In this document: one piece after another, positions 12,001-24,100 of the stretch
Layout of the letters: each line of letters starts with the position of its first letter
How positions within the stretch are numbered: the first letter of the stretch is position 1
Source of the DNA: Arcuatula senhousia
Lineage: Eukaryota > Mollusca > Bivalvia > Mytilida > Mytilidae
NCBI GenBank assembly: GCA_963971305.1
Contig: OZ020308.1
Location: 18,199,092 to 18,263,091, forward strand
DNA length: 64,000 nucleotides
Direction: 5' to 3'
Program-made: the position numbers and the translations under genes
The notes under the pieces: model-generated
The model's database searches: none
What the model was told of the DNA's origin: nothing
The model's input: the letters and a program-made list of their open reading frames with translations, nothing else

Positions 12001-13309
12001 AGCTGAAAAAAAAATAAATATTCATTATTTCCACAAAAAACTTTAATATACATCCTTTGAACTCAAATGATAAAAGCCTGAATTTTTTCTGCCTCGCTTC
12101 GCTCGGCATACATCACCTTATTCATCATTGCCTTTTGCAAAAGTTTCAAATTTTGAAATTATAATGTACTACGAAATAGTATCACTTTTAGTACATGCAT
12201 ACATAGATAGTTTTGTTCTGTTATGGTATGAACATGTTGTCCCGCTTGGCAAATTAAATAAAATTATATATATATATATTTTTTAAAAACCTCCCCATCC
12301 CACTGGTAGATCCAGAAATGTCTATAAGACGGCATTGGTCAATATTCAGATTTCTTATATTTCTAACTGCATTCTTGTGTTGTTTTGTAGTTCCTATGAT
12401 GATTTTTTTTTCAATGAGTTATGAAATTTAAATATCATGATTAGCTTTCAGGAAATCACAATAATGGATGATTTTGCATCTTAGATTTACCCAAGAGCTT
12501 TTGAGGCATTCAGCAATCCCTATGTCTGTCCAGTATGCTAGTTACACAGGATCCCTAACCAAATCAAAATGCTTGTTTTTTCTATGTCTATGATCCCTTA
12601 TATTGGCTTCAATTTGTACTTTTCGTTGTCTTATTTCAACCCCTGTGTCAGGGAAGTTATCTTTTGAAAACTTTGAAGCCAAAAGCCTAAAAGGTAATCA
12701 TGTGATAAGTCCCCTATATGACAATTTAAGGTTACCAGGGCAATTACAAATGAATATTGCTTTCACTTCTAGTCTTGATAAGTTTTAGAATAAGATTTCT
12801 CATATTGAAATAAAAAGCTTCGCCGAGCGCAGCATGATACGACCGCAACATGTTGAACCATGTACATTTTAGGCCCAATATGGATAGTCAATTGCTCTGG
12901 ACATATGCAGCCCATGGTGGACTAACAAAGGTTTTTGACACGTGCAGCTTTTGGTGGACTTTCTAAATTCACATTTTAAAAGGAATTATTTTTTTTCCAA
13001 AAAAGATCGAAATCAGACCACAAATAAATAAGTTTCGATTTTGGCCCCTAATTTAATAATATGGGGAAAAGGGGGGTCCCAAAAATTAATTCTCAATTTT
13101 GTATCCACTATTTGACTATTAAGAACAAACATGCAAAAAACAATTTTAAAATCGGATCACAAATAAAAAAAAAATTGATTTTGGTCCCTTTTGGCCCCTA
13201 ATTACATAATTAGGGGGAAAAGATGCGGTAGCAAAAATTTGACAAGAACAAACATGCAAAAAAAAATTTCAAAATCGGTCCACTAATAAAAATGTTTTGA
13301 TTTTGGCCC

Positions 13310-13945
13310 CTTTTGGGGCCATAACCCCCTATAAGGGGTCATCTGACAACTTCGACCCTATCATAGACTTTTGAAGAGCTAAATGAGCTGAACAATTAAG
13401 CAAGCAACAGCTTTTTGCTATCTGCAATAGTTTTCATACTATAGGGCAAAAACATGAAAAAAGGCTATTTTTCACCTTTAAGGGGCCGTAACCCCTACAA
13501 GGGGTCATCTGACAACTTCGACCCTATGGAGACTTTTGTAGAGCTAAATGAGCTGAACAATTAAGCAAGCAACAGGTTTTTGCTATCTCCAATAGTTTTC
13601 ATATTATAGGGCAAAAACATGAAAAAAGGCTATTTTTCACCTTTAAGGGGCCGTAACCCCTATAAGGCGTCATCTAACAACTTCGACCAAATGGAGACTT
13701 TTGTAGAACATTTGATCCTGAAGCAGAGGGGTGGCATCAGATTTCATCTATCTCTTATACTTTTTGAATTACAAGCCAAAAACAGTAGTCTGACCCCCAT
13801 TGTCTATTTTTAGCCATGGCGGCCATTTGTTTTTTTGACGAATCAAAAATCGAAACACAACTTAAGTGCAGGACGCCCTAATGATCAATCATACCAAGTT
13901 TCATTGAATTCTATTCAGTAGTTTCAGAGGAGAAGATATTGCTAT
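13310..13945 (-). mobile_element. Truncated reverse copy of the GCTCACCTGG satellite-carrier element
   Basis: Reading the minus strand, it begins near the CTTCTCCTCTGAAAC block. It continues through AAAAACATGGC, TAGACAATGGGGGTCAG and the ~155-bp monomers (AACTATTGCAGATAG, GTTGCTTGCTTAATTGTTCA, AGGGGTTACGGCCCCTTAAA). Both the terminal hairpin and the GTC microsatellite are missing. Confidence 0.85.
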
Positions 13946-13983
13946 ATACTGAATATTTATTTTGGGGGGATTCTGGTTTTTAA

Positions 13984-14076
13984 CATCTTCGCTAGCCAAG
14001 GGTTAATGATCCGCTATCTCTCATCTTCACGTGAAGATGAGAGGTAGCGGATCATAACCCTTGGCTAGCGAAGATG
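13984..14076. repeat. Near-perfect ~46-bp-arm palindrome
   Basis: CATCTTCGCTAGCCAAGGGT...CACGTG...ACCCTTGGCTAGCGAAGATG. The arms differ by one substitution and one single-base bulge and meet with no loop at CAC|GTG. It would form a long cruciform or RNA hairpin. Confidence 0.93.
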
Positions 14077-14163
14077 GGTTTTTAATTATTTTCATTTTTT
14101 TCATTTGTGCTTTCAATAGAGATTCCCGATGTCTCCCTAGATCCCATTTTCCTATAAATATAA

Positions 14164-14360
14164 TATAGAAGAAAATGAGATGTGGAATAAGTGTACGCGA
14201 CACAACCTACATTATAAACGTATATTTTAAATATCCACAATGGAAAACAGCCTTTTTATGTATGTTTTGAATATGCATGTATTCAAAATCAAAATACGAT
14301 AGTCCAATGCACATTTCATCTCCTACCGAGAGTTTGTCTGTTTGACTTATTCCACATATC
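14164..14360. mobile_element. Small repeat with GATGTGGAATAAGT ends
   Basis: AGATGTGGAATAAGT at the left and ACTTATTCCACATAT at the right form short inverted ends. The same left-end sequence occurs at 45905-45921, where it is interrupted by a C-rich insert, and an inverted relative is at ~10220-10305. It serves as an empty-site comparison for that insert. Confidence 0.65.
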
Positions 14361-15474
14361 CCATTTGTCTTTAAAATATATGAATGTTACTCACAATGAG
14401 AATAAATTAGTCCAAGAACTGGCATAATTCACACAATTGATAAAAGACCTGTAAACTTACGAATAGAAAAACAAATGTAAAAAGAAATATATTTTTTCTA
14501 AATTGGTCTGGGAAAAAAAATTATGATTTTGCTTTGGATAGAAAAATCAAAGCGCTAAAGCATTAAAAGGCAGAGCTAAATCTAAGCACTGAAATAAAGA
14601 ATGATCTGTGTTTCATAAACTTGAAACATAGCACATCAATTTTCTTTGTTTGCTCCGCATTCTTGCACATTTGTTAAGAAATCTGTAACTTGATCAAAGG
14701 TCAAAGGTAAACAATGCATAAGTAAACATTAACGTGTATTGATATACGATATGTAGTGTACAATTATAATGCATTTATGTTGGGGTATAAAGATGTACCT
14801 CTTATTTTAGACAATCTGTTTACAATTTAAAATACATTGAAACAATGAAAATACACGATTAAAGTTGAATAGATCCTGTGGTAGGAATATTGGCTGACCG
14901 TTTACCCTGTCTAGACGAGAAAAAAACGCGAAAATCAGATAGCTTTATGACTCTACATGTATAAGGCTCTGCCTAAAAATTTTATAACTTTGATTTGGAC
15001 AGAAAAAAAAATAATATCAGGTTTCAAAATCCCAAGCCCCCCCCCCCCACCGTATGAAAATGGTTCGTTCCTAAATGTTTATAAAAACTAAGTTTTTGCC
15101 ATGTCTTGAAAAAGCAGGAGATTACACATAAATTCGGGAGATGGGTAAAATAGTCGGGAGATTTTGTCTCCCGTTGGGAGAGTGACCTCTTTGCTATGGA
15201 ACCACAGCTTAATCCCTTTTGTGATCTTGTTTTTGGACATGTAGGCAGCACATAAAATATCTCTGAATACAAGATCTTAAAAAGGGATTAGTCCACAGCT
15301 TTGTTTTTTTTTTTTCAAATGATCTTTTTCTAATAAATTTGTTTACACTATGAACGTTTTTCAATTTGATAAATATGTTTTGATTATTATATTTGTTGAA
15401 ATCTTTTTTTACCATCTTTTTCCTCTTCTCTTGTGAATTTTCTGCTACAAAATGACTAAAATATCGTTACTGGA

Positions 15475-17920
15475 GAAGTCGGACCAAAACAAACTCGGAC
15501 TATTACAAAGCCGGACTAAAACAAGGTCGGACCATAACAAAATCGGACTACAATACATAATATACTATGATAAATAATATAAGATACTTTTTAAAGTAAT
15601 AGAAAAATGAAAGTAGCTCTTTTATTTTTTTTAAATACAAAATTGAATTTCAAAATGAAAAAAAAATTAAATAGTTATAATTGTCCTTACGGCTCATTAC
15701 ATAAAAAAATGAAATTGGGTATGCATGGTTTATTAAAAAATAAAAATAACATTTTTAATTTACACCAAGAATTAAGAAACATTTGTAGTAGAAACTTTTT
15801 ACGTGATCCTAGTAGTATATAAGTAATGATTTATCATTTTAAAGGATTAATTTAATTAAGGGCCAACGATTGATAATTTTAAGTGATTAATTCAATTAAG
15901 GGCCGTAAAACAATTTCAATGAATTATCATGATTGTGTACACAAGTCATATAAACACACGCTGGTTAATCCAATTAACCAATTAAAACGGTATTGACCTG
16001 TTGCATATGGGGGGCGGAGGGGCATAATTTCTTATTTATTTATGATCGAAAAGCAGAAATAAATAAATAAAATAGAGATAGATTTAAAATCTTCAACAAT
16101 ATAGCAAGCAACAACCCCGCATGTAAATTCCGCGGGGTTATTGCCGGCTATCGTTACCACGGCCATCGTTCGGTATATCATAGACATATGGGTTATATGT
16201 CTATGGGTATATCGAGGTTTTGTCTCATGAAGGAATAGACAAAGGCTGCAAAGTATTGAAGTTGCTTAAAAATAAAGACAGAAACAAAATTCCAGGCAAT
16301 AAATTCAAGACTCACCAAAAGACGGTATTCCCAAAAGATTGAAAAAATGCCCAACAATATGTGAATATGAAGACCGCAGAACTTCAACGCACTAGAACCG
16401 CAATTATGACTAAGATAAACCAATATGTACAAGGAAAAAAAAAGACCTGAACGAAAAACAAAAGATAGACATGATTTCAAGACTCACCGTATACCATGTT
16501 GGAATGCTAGCGTTTGTACCTGAAAATTATTATTTCTATTAAAGTTAACATTTTCACTAAAAATGCATAAAATTTGACGTAGAATGATGATTGGGATTTC
16601 AGTCCTCATTATTTTGTGGCCGCTACAACTAAGAGTATAACCTTTCTGCATACAATTTGCATACTCATGGTACCGTCGTGCTTCTAGGTAGGTAAAAATG
16701 ATACATTTGTAAAAAGAATAGCAATTGTAATCAAAAGAGTGTGTTCGTGTTGATAGGGTCCGTACATGTAATTTTGACCAGAAACATGTACATGAAAATG
16801 ACACAAAAGAGATTGAGATTCGACGTCTTAATTGAAAAATAAAGTTAAGCAAATAACATTTGTATAACGTTAAATATCCCCAAGATGACTTAATCTACAA
16901 ATTGGAATGTTATACAAATACAAATATTTATTAGCACAAACTCATAGATCAGTACATGGTTAAGGCACAAAGTAATAAATGAAACATACAAATGTAATAT
17001 GAATTTTTACGTTATAAACTGTAGTTATAATTATATAGTGATATAATAAGCAAACAATAGCCAATTGCAATAAGTTTTGCCAGTATGACATATCATTTTC
17101 TTCAAGTAGTTCAAAGCATTCTAAAATAAATGCAGATGTAAGTTTTAAACCAATTTCAGATTTGGTATTTAATAAGGAGCTCAGAAGAGAATTGTTATTT
17201 ATTGAGATATTTAAATTTGGGATATAACTTTTAATTTTATTGAAAAATGTATCTCTTGACTGTCTGTAGTGTTTGCAATGCAAAGGGAAGTGTTCTTCAT
17301 TTTCAACTTGACTTCTTCTGCATTGCAAAATGTACATTTTCTTTCTATTATTTTTAGTCTTAGGTATCTTCCATTCTCAATCATTAAGTTATGAGCGCTG
17401 ACACGTATTTTGGAAAGAGCAGCCCTATCCTTAACTTTTTTTAAGATATCTAAATAATGAGGTCTGCATCCTTTTTTAAAGATTTTTCTAAAAAATTCGA
17501 ATTTTGAAGATGTGTTGATAATTGAGTTTTGATTTTGAAGATTTTGATCATTTAACCTAATTTTTATTTGATTTAAGTAAAGTTTAAGTGAGTTTATATC
17601 ATTGTTAATAAAGGAAAATCCTAAATTCTTAAGTACTAATTTCAGTTTGATAAACCATTTGTTTGAATTGACTGAATTTTCAAATTATAAAACTATTATA
17701 AAACTTTAACAAAGAAACTAAAAATAAGTCATATAACCCATCAAAACGTTGACACCATAAACCTAGCTAATATCAAAAGTTTGTTTTTTTTTATTTAAGT
17801 TTAGAACTATAGATACTTTGAGGATCGTAGTCCGATTTTGTTATGGTCCGATTTAGTGAAGTCCGATTTTGTTATGGTCCGACTTTGTCATGGTCCGACA
17901 ATGTTATGGTCCGGGATGTC
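15475..17920. mobile_element. ~2.4-kb inverted-repeat element with arms made of ~16-bp sub-repeats
   Basis: The left arm (15475-15553) is five head-to-tail copies of a unit like TCGGACCATAACAAAG. The right arm (17826-17920) holds six copies in inverse orientation (GTCCGATTTTGTTATG). The innermost copies match exactly as AACAAAATCGGACTAC and GTAGTCCGATTTTGTT. The interior carries a decayed LINE fragment and no recognisable transposase, so it looks like a non-autonomous foldback-type element or a composite. Confidence 0.8.
16960..17690 (-). pseudogene. Decayed LINE C-terminal fragment (frameshifted)
   Basis: Read on the minus strand, 17690 to ~17330 translates to a LINE C-terminal region (FIKLKLVLKNLGFSF-like, HYLDILKKVKDRAALSKIR, HNLMIENGRYLRLK) ending at CTFCNAEE. 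A frameshift near 17310 moves the match into the second frame (VENEEHFPLHCKHYRQSRDT), which restores the CX2C...HX3-4C knuckle also seen at 8273-9104. It sits inside the inverted-repeat element. Confidence 0.78.
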
Positions 17921-18083
17921 ACGGAATCTAAAATATAAAAATAAACAATGACAGTTGAAAAGTGAAACTGAAAGTAGCAATCTCAAATTATTTCTAAAAC
18001 AGCATTTGTGATTAGTCATCTTTCTACTTTCGTTTTCGTAAGTATCCAATCAAAATTTAGTTAATAATTTCGCAAAATTTTGT

Positions 18084-18142
18084 ACTTCCGGTTTTAGCAC
18101 CCGCCAGAAAACGAAATGTGAAAGAAAACAAAAACAATCAAA
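18084..18142 (+). promoter_or_regulatory. CDC45 proximal promoter: ETS and E2F-like sites
   Basis: ACTTCCGG at 18084-18091 is a perfect ETS/GABP core (CCGGAAGT on the other strand). CCCGCCAGA at 18100-18108 reads TCTGGCGGG on the minus strand, one base from an E2F consensus TTTGGCGGG. There is no TATA box. The sites lie 35-60 bp before the ATG, so they may be at or just upstream of the start of transcription. E2F control of CDC45 is known in other animals; use of these sites is inferred. Confidence 0.45.
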
Positions 18143-18193
18143 ATGTTCATAAAAGACCTTAGAAAAGGTTTTTATGACGAAATTTTGCATCAG
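18143..18193 (+). CDS. CDC45: CDC45 exon 1
   Basis: Seventeen codons, [17 protein letters not shown], ending phase 0 at CAG|gtaccc, the same junction as human (…QSQ|R). Confidence 0.97.
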
Positions 18194-21100
18194 GTACCCA
18201 AAGATAATAGAAAGGACACTTTTTGACTTTATTTCACGTTGTCATAAAAAACACACCGGGCAAGTAAAAAAAATGTACGGGCAAGTGAAATTTGTATGAT
18301 TTTGATATTGGATCAATAGAGCAAAAACTAAAAAATACAGAGTTCCACAAGAGAATCACAAATCCCAATTTCTTAGACTGTCACACACATCATTTTTTTC
18401 AACACACAACATGCATTTATAAGCAAGCACAGATACATTTTTTGTACTTCTTTTGGAAATTGTTAGAAGAACAGGGGGTTTAATTTTAGTTCGAAACAAG
18501 TGCTTTTGGGTTTTCACATTTTAGCTATTTGTTCGATGCCGTCTTTGGAAGCCCTTCTCTATTTGGATCTTAAGTGCAACAGGACAGTTCAAACAAATGC
18601 ATTTTAGTAGGTAATACACAGGTGGGGGGAAACCCCAATTGGGATATTTTGATATACCCCAATTGGGATATAATAAAGTTTTTTGCTAATTATATTTTTA
18701 TGCTTAAGAGGAGCACAAATTGTCATTAAATTATCTGAAGAGCATTGTTCCAGGGATCCAAAAGTATATCACAAGGATCATTGTGTTGCTGCGATTTACC
18801 AGAAGAACCACTTTTTTATGTCAAAATCACATCAAGTTTGGTATAAGATTTTGACAATACTTTATTAGTAATTGATGTATATTGAACTTCATGAGTGAGA
18901 TTAAGTCTATTAAAATAAACATTCTTGTTTTTAAGTTAAGTCTTTCTTTCATTTTAAAACTATTTGGGTTCAAACATGTAGCTAAGATCATGTCTCACAA
19001 CACTGAATTTTCTTTTGATCAAAGAAAGATAATTCAAATTTTCATTTATGATTCAAAAATGGAACCTTTTATTTTCAACTTCTTAAATTTAAATAAAATA
19101 GTTTTTGTTATCAAAGATAACCAAGTTTCTAAAACTAGAAAGTAAAAACACCTATCTTTTCATTCTAAAACTCAAAATTAACTGAAACTTTGCCAAAAAG
19201 AAATAATTTGACTTTAAAAACAGTACAAGTTTTAATGTTAAACTTGGTCTGCACAGAAAACGCAGCATCCCACAAATAGCCAACAAATACTAAACAAGAC
19301 CCTGAATATCATAGAATCATAATGTTGATGCATAATTATGCTCCATTTTGTCATACAAATACAAACTGCAATATATCCCAATTGGGGTATATGCAAATAT
19401 CCCAATTAGGATACTATATCCCAATTGGGATATAGTATCCCAATTGGGGTTTCCCCCAACCTGATACATGTAAAGCCGCAGGTTATCAACTTGGCTAGAG
19501 GTTTAAATCTTTAGCTCATGTGGAAATGAGTTGGCTTGTCAATGGGTAGGCCCAGGTTTGATCCCCAGTAATTAAAGTGTGGATCATGTGGTCTCCAGTT
19601 ACAGATGTCTGTATGACAATGTATGATAATAAAATCTTTAGGAATGTTCGCTCTGACTTCAGCACTTACCTGTGGAAATTGTTTGACTGCAAAAGACGAT
19701 AAACGGTGTTGGAAAATGTCTTTTAATGTCATAACTTTTTGTTTTTGAAGATAATTAAAAGATTCTTTTAATTGGTTCTTCAATTTTTAGAAAAAGATCT
19801 TTTGTAGTACCCTGGCTTTAAAAAAATAAATATTGAGTGATTCCAAATATCAAAAATTTTGTTGATTTAAAGTTTATACATGTACTTGGTTCAGAGGCAA
19901 TTTTGCTGATAATTTACTTTTTCAAGCCTTATTTTCAAAATTAATTCAGTTAACTGTGAATAAATTCTTCTTCTCAGAACTGTCATGACTGTTTACAGAA
20001 CGATATTATCAATGACAAAAGTTACAAGGATTTGAAATTTGGGGAAATTATCCTTTCAAACATGTGAAATGATGTTTGTTTTTTGCACTGTTAATTGCAG
20101 TCCAATTCAACACTTAATGAGATGCAAATTAGTAAATATGACATCACTAATTAGATTGGGCAACACTCCTGTAGAACTGGAGTTGTTTCTGACTGTCTAA
20201 AGTTTTGCACAAATTTTGGCCCTCATTTGCTTAACATTGAAATTCATTGAAAGACATACATGACAGTTAAATTCTCCAGAAGGAATTATAGCTTAGCCTG
20301 ACTGGCCTTGAGGCAGCATCTGCAGACTGAACCTAAGGCTTAGCCAAAGGCAAAGGTGACTGATTAAGTTGATTTGATGGGTAATTTCGTCACAATGCCT
20401 TGGCATCATAACTTACTATGTAAGTATTCATTGTGGAAAGAAATATGTACATGTATTATCTTATGACAACAAAATTCAGCTACTGTAGGTTTATGGTTAA
20501 TTATGTAAATGAAAATTTGCCACTTCTTTCTTTCTGTGTGTCTACCTCACCAACATATGTTGACAAGCGCAGAGAAAATTTGTTGTCACTTCCTGCATCT
20601 CAGAAAAAAGAGGGTTTCGAGAAAGAAAGTTATAAAATCCATTGGACTGGCCTATTTTTCGTCATACCAAAATAATATGATGCAGGTTAAACCTGTGACG
20701 CCCCCGAAGTTTGAACGTATCCTTATAAATATTTTACAAGCTAAAATAACTTTTCAAATGTTTATTGGGCAATTAATTGAAATAAATTCTTATTCGAAAA
20801 TAAAACAAAGTAGCTTTTCTTGTAGGTCCTGTGGACGTTTAATGACGTCAGATATTTTCAAAGAAAAAAGCGTCAAAAAGAGGCAGAAAGTCCGGGAAAC
20901 CGCGCGTGGTTTACCGGACGTTGAAGGAAAATTGAGCCCATAGTACAACTAGAATATTGACATTTCTACCATTATCCCTCCCTTCGGGAGCGTATTAAAT
21001 CTGAGAAAATATATTTTAACTAACATTCATTTGTCTGCTCTATAATCTGATAATTAAATATCAAAGGGTGATAACTACCATGACTACAGTATATTCTATT

Positions 21101-24100
21101 TCTGTAAAACTGGTGCAAGTATACATGTACCTGTAAATTTCTGTCTTTGTCAACTGTTAGGAACACATCAAAAGAGCATTAGAATTTGGTTCATGCTAGA
21201 TTTGGTATGTTTTTCTGTTAGATTTACATGTATCTAAAAATTTACAAAAAACGTGTAACATTGCTAAACATGCTAAAAGGCTAATATCTAGGACTTTTCT
21301 ATTGACGTTTCCTCCACCATAAGCATTGCAACCATGTGTGATATCACACACTGTCACTAATCTCGTCATCAGTATTAATATGTAATGTAGTACTTATGTT
21401 GTCTGTTGACATCATTGTCAGAAGATTGTCCTTATTAAACCTAATTGTACCAACAAAACATTAAATAGTGACCATTGTTGATTAGCCATTAATTGCCACT
21501 AAATGGTAACCTCCTATTAGCCATGTTGTAAGAAGGTCAATATGTTGTCCACCGGTCTGTCAAGTGACTATTATAGTTATATAAGTTATGTTACGCTAAG
21601 CCTATACTGCCACATTTTGAATTCTGATCCCGCAACCTGAAATTTTGTCTCAAATATTGCCACATTAACACATGTAATTATAAATTTTCCACACATAGAT
21701 GTAATTAATTACATTTCCAAACATTGATTGTGTAGTTTATCCGTGTACATGTACATACATGTATGTAATATTTTTAAATATTTTATTCTATTTTCAGAGG
21801 GTTCTTGTGTTGGTAGCTTTTGATGTTGATGCTTTATGTGCTTGCAAGATTTTACAGGTACATTCATTAAATTTTACTCCAGAGATGCAGACTGAACATT
21901 CTGACTGACATTACATGGTTCATTAAAAACAATTCCAGATTGAGAAACTTCAATAAAATGAATCAGAATGTCATGGTCACCCTTGAACAAATAATGATTA
22001 GAACATATAGAGAAGCCTTGGGTAGTTGATCATTCAGTTATCTTGATATCAATGAACAAAATTCTATTAAATACAACTACTGTTTTGTCAACCTTTGCAT
22101 GGATAATATTTTAACCTTATTGTGAAGAAAGTAATTTGAAAGTTATAGCTTTTGAATGGCAATACACACCTGACATACATGTATATGTACATTGTTTGAC
22201 AGCTGTGTACTCAATTGTTATCCTTTGATACAAATCTGTCAAATGGACTATAAAGATGCCAAAAAAAACCAGCTTTACAGTGTAAGGACTTTTTTTTATC
22301 TAAAATGGAATTTGAAATGGTATTATAATGAATCTTTATGCTTTTCATTTGTATGTAGTATTTATTCCAATGTGACCAGATCCTCTATACCATTGTACCA
22401 GTATCAGGAAAAGAAGAATTAGAGAAAGCTTATGTTGAAAACTCTGAAGGGGTGAGGTTAATTCAGTTAATAACTGACTTTATGTTCTACATTTTAGAAC
22501 AGGTTGACTCTACAATATATTTATACAATATTAGACTATCAAATAACAATCTTTTATTTATAAGAGAAAGTGCCCAAAAAAAAAACAACACATAACTTAA
22601 TTTTTATTTGTCTTCGTATTTGCATTCTGAATGAATGACTTTATTCACATAGGCAAAATATATGCAATTGCAATAAATATAATCAAGATAATTACAAATA
22701 CATGTAAGTGGTAGAACTTATTAGAAACAGATTACAATCATTATAATAATACACCTACTTTTATCATGTTTACAATTTTAGATTTTGATTTTTCCCAAGC
22801 ATGTTTTATAAATAGTAACTCAGACACTGTATATATATCATGTTTATCTAAATATGTTAGACATAAAAAAATCATGTTATTGCATGTACATACTTTATAA
22901 ATAAACATGATAAATGGGATTGTTATATTTTTAGGTGAAGCATGTACTGTTTGTGAATTGTGGAGCATCAATAGATTTGGTAGAACATTTACAGCCGGAA
23001 GAAAGTGTTCGGTTTTATGTTTGTGATAGGTTTGTGTGTTCTTAATTAAATCAATTAATCACAAAATAATGCCATGTTGAATGAGAAAACTGATCAGTGG
23101 AGAACATAATCACCACTTTGGTCAACATCTTTGCTGAGTTTCAATATTTGAATTCGACACTGATGGTACTGTTCATTTGAAAGTTTTTTTGTTACCAGTT
23201 TTGTCATTCATTTTCATTCTGTGGGAAGGCCATATGGCACATCCATTTTTATACCCCGCTACACAAAGTGACAAGGTATTTTGTTACACTGTCTGGTCGT
23301 CCCCTAAGATTTCCAGATGATAACTTGAAAATGCCTCTTGGGATTTGAATTATATTTTGCATAGCTATTAAGCATTGTTAAGTACATTTCACAATCATAT
23401 ACAGATCAAGTTCAATGTCCAGAATGATCCGCAAAATATTATTGAAGTTTTGCCACTTTATAATTTTTTCAAATTTGACAACTATTAAATTTTCTGGTCT
23501 AAGAAAGATAACTCATTTCTTCTCTTTCTAAACATAAAAACAGATATATTCAGTGGATGTAAAGTATACACTGTATAAACAAATATATGTAACTATTGAT
23601 GAGTATCATGGCAAGGTATCATTTAATGTCCTATTGCCCTATTTTTGGCCGCAAAAAAATTGTGGACGTATAAGGCCATATAAAATTAATTCTCTGGTTC
23701 TCAGACACCGCCGACCCTCCAAAAATGGGGCCGCTGGCACAATTTTATTGCCGATCCGGAAAAAAAAAACGCCGCCGACCTGTATTTGTCTTCCCAAAAT
23801 AAAATTTTCAAATTTGCCGCCAAATTGAAGTCAAGCGTCTAGTGACCCAGATCAAAACGTTTGGAAGCATTGTTTACTTTGAAAAACATGGCTGCCGATT
23901 GGCAGTGTTCAATAAAAAGGTTGTTTCAATTTGAAACAACAGTTAAATTATGCTTACCTGAACCATACACCCAGTATGGCAATGACTGTGACAAACTTTG
24001 CAATTTGATCCTGAGTGGAGAAGTGAATTGAATACAAAACATGAAGTGGGATATGGATGGAAAGAAGGATTTAAAAGTCGATGTTGGTGACTGTAACAAG

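Larger units (their letters stand above)
11502..18083. other. UFD1-CDC45 intergenic/5' interval
   Basis: This is the divergent interval between the two genes. It should contain the UFD1 initiator exon and promoter, but I found no candidate giving a phase-0 junction to the 11501 acceptor. A candidate at ~14387-14417 (ATGCCAGTTCTTGG... with a GTGAGT donor) ends in the wrong phase. Most of the interval is repeats: a diverged ~120-bp G/C-block repeat at 12985-13310, a reversed satellite-carrier fragment, a hairpin and an inverted-repeat element. Confidence 0.7.

Noticed and set aside
14387..14417. Candidate UFD1 first exon (ATGCCAGTTCTTGG... with GTGAGT donor, minus strand)
   Set aside because: Ends one base into a codon, whereas the 11501 acceptor needs a phase-0 partner, and the residues do not resemble UFD1 N termini.
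20509..20943. 144-codon frame in CDC45 intron 1
   Set aside because: No domain; lies in a CG-richer patch that may be a repeat. No evidence of splicing or homology.
22192..22422. Frame overlapping CDC45 exon 3
   Set aside because: Different frame from the [11 protein letters not shown] reading that matches the family.
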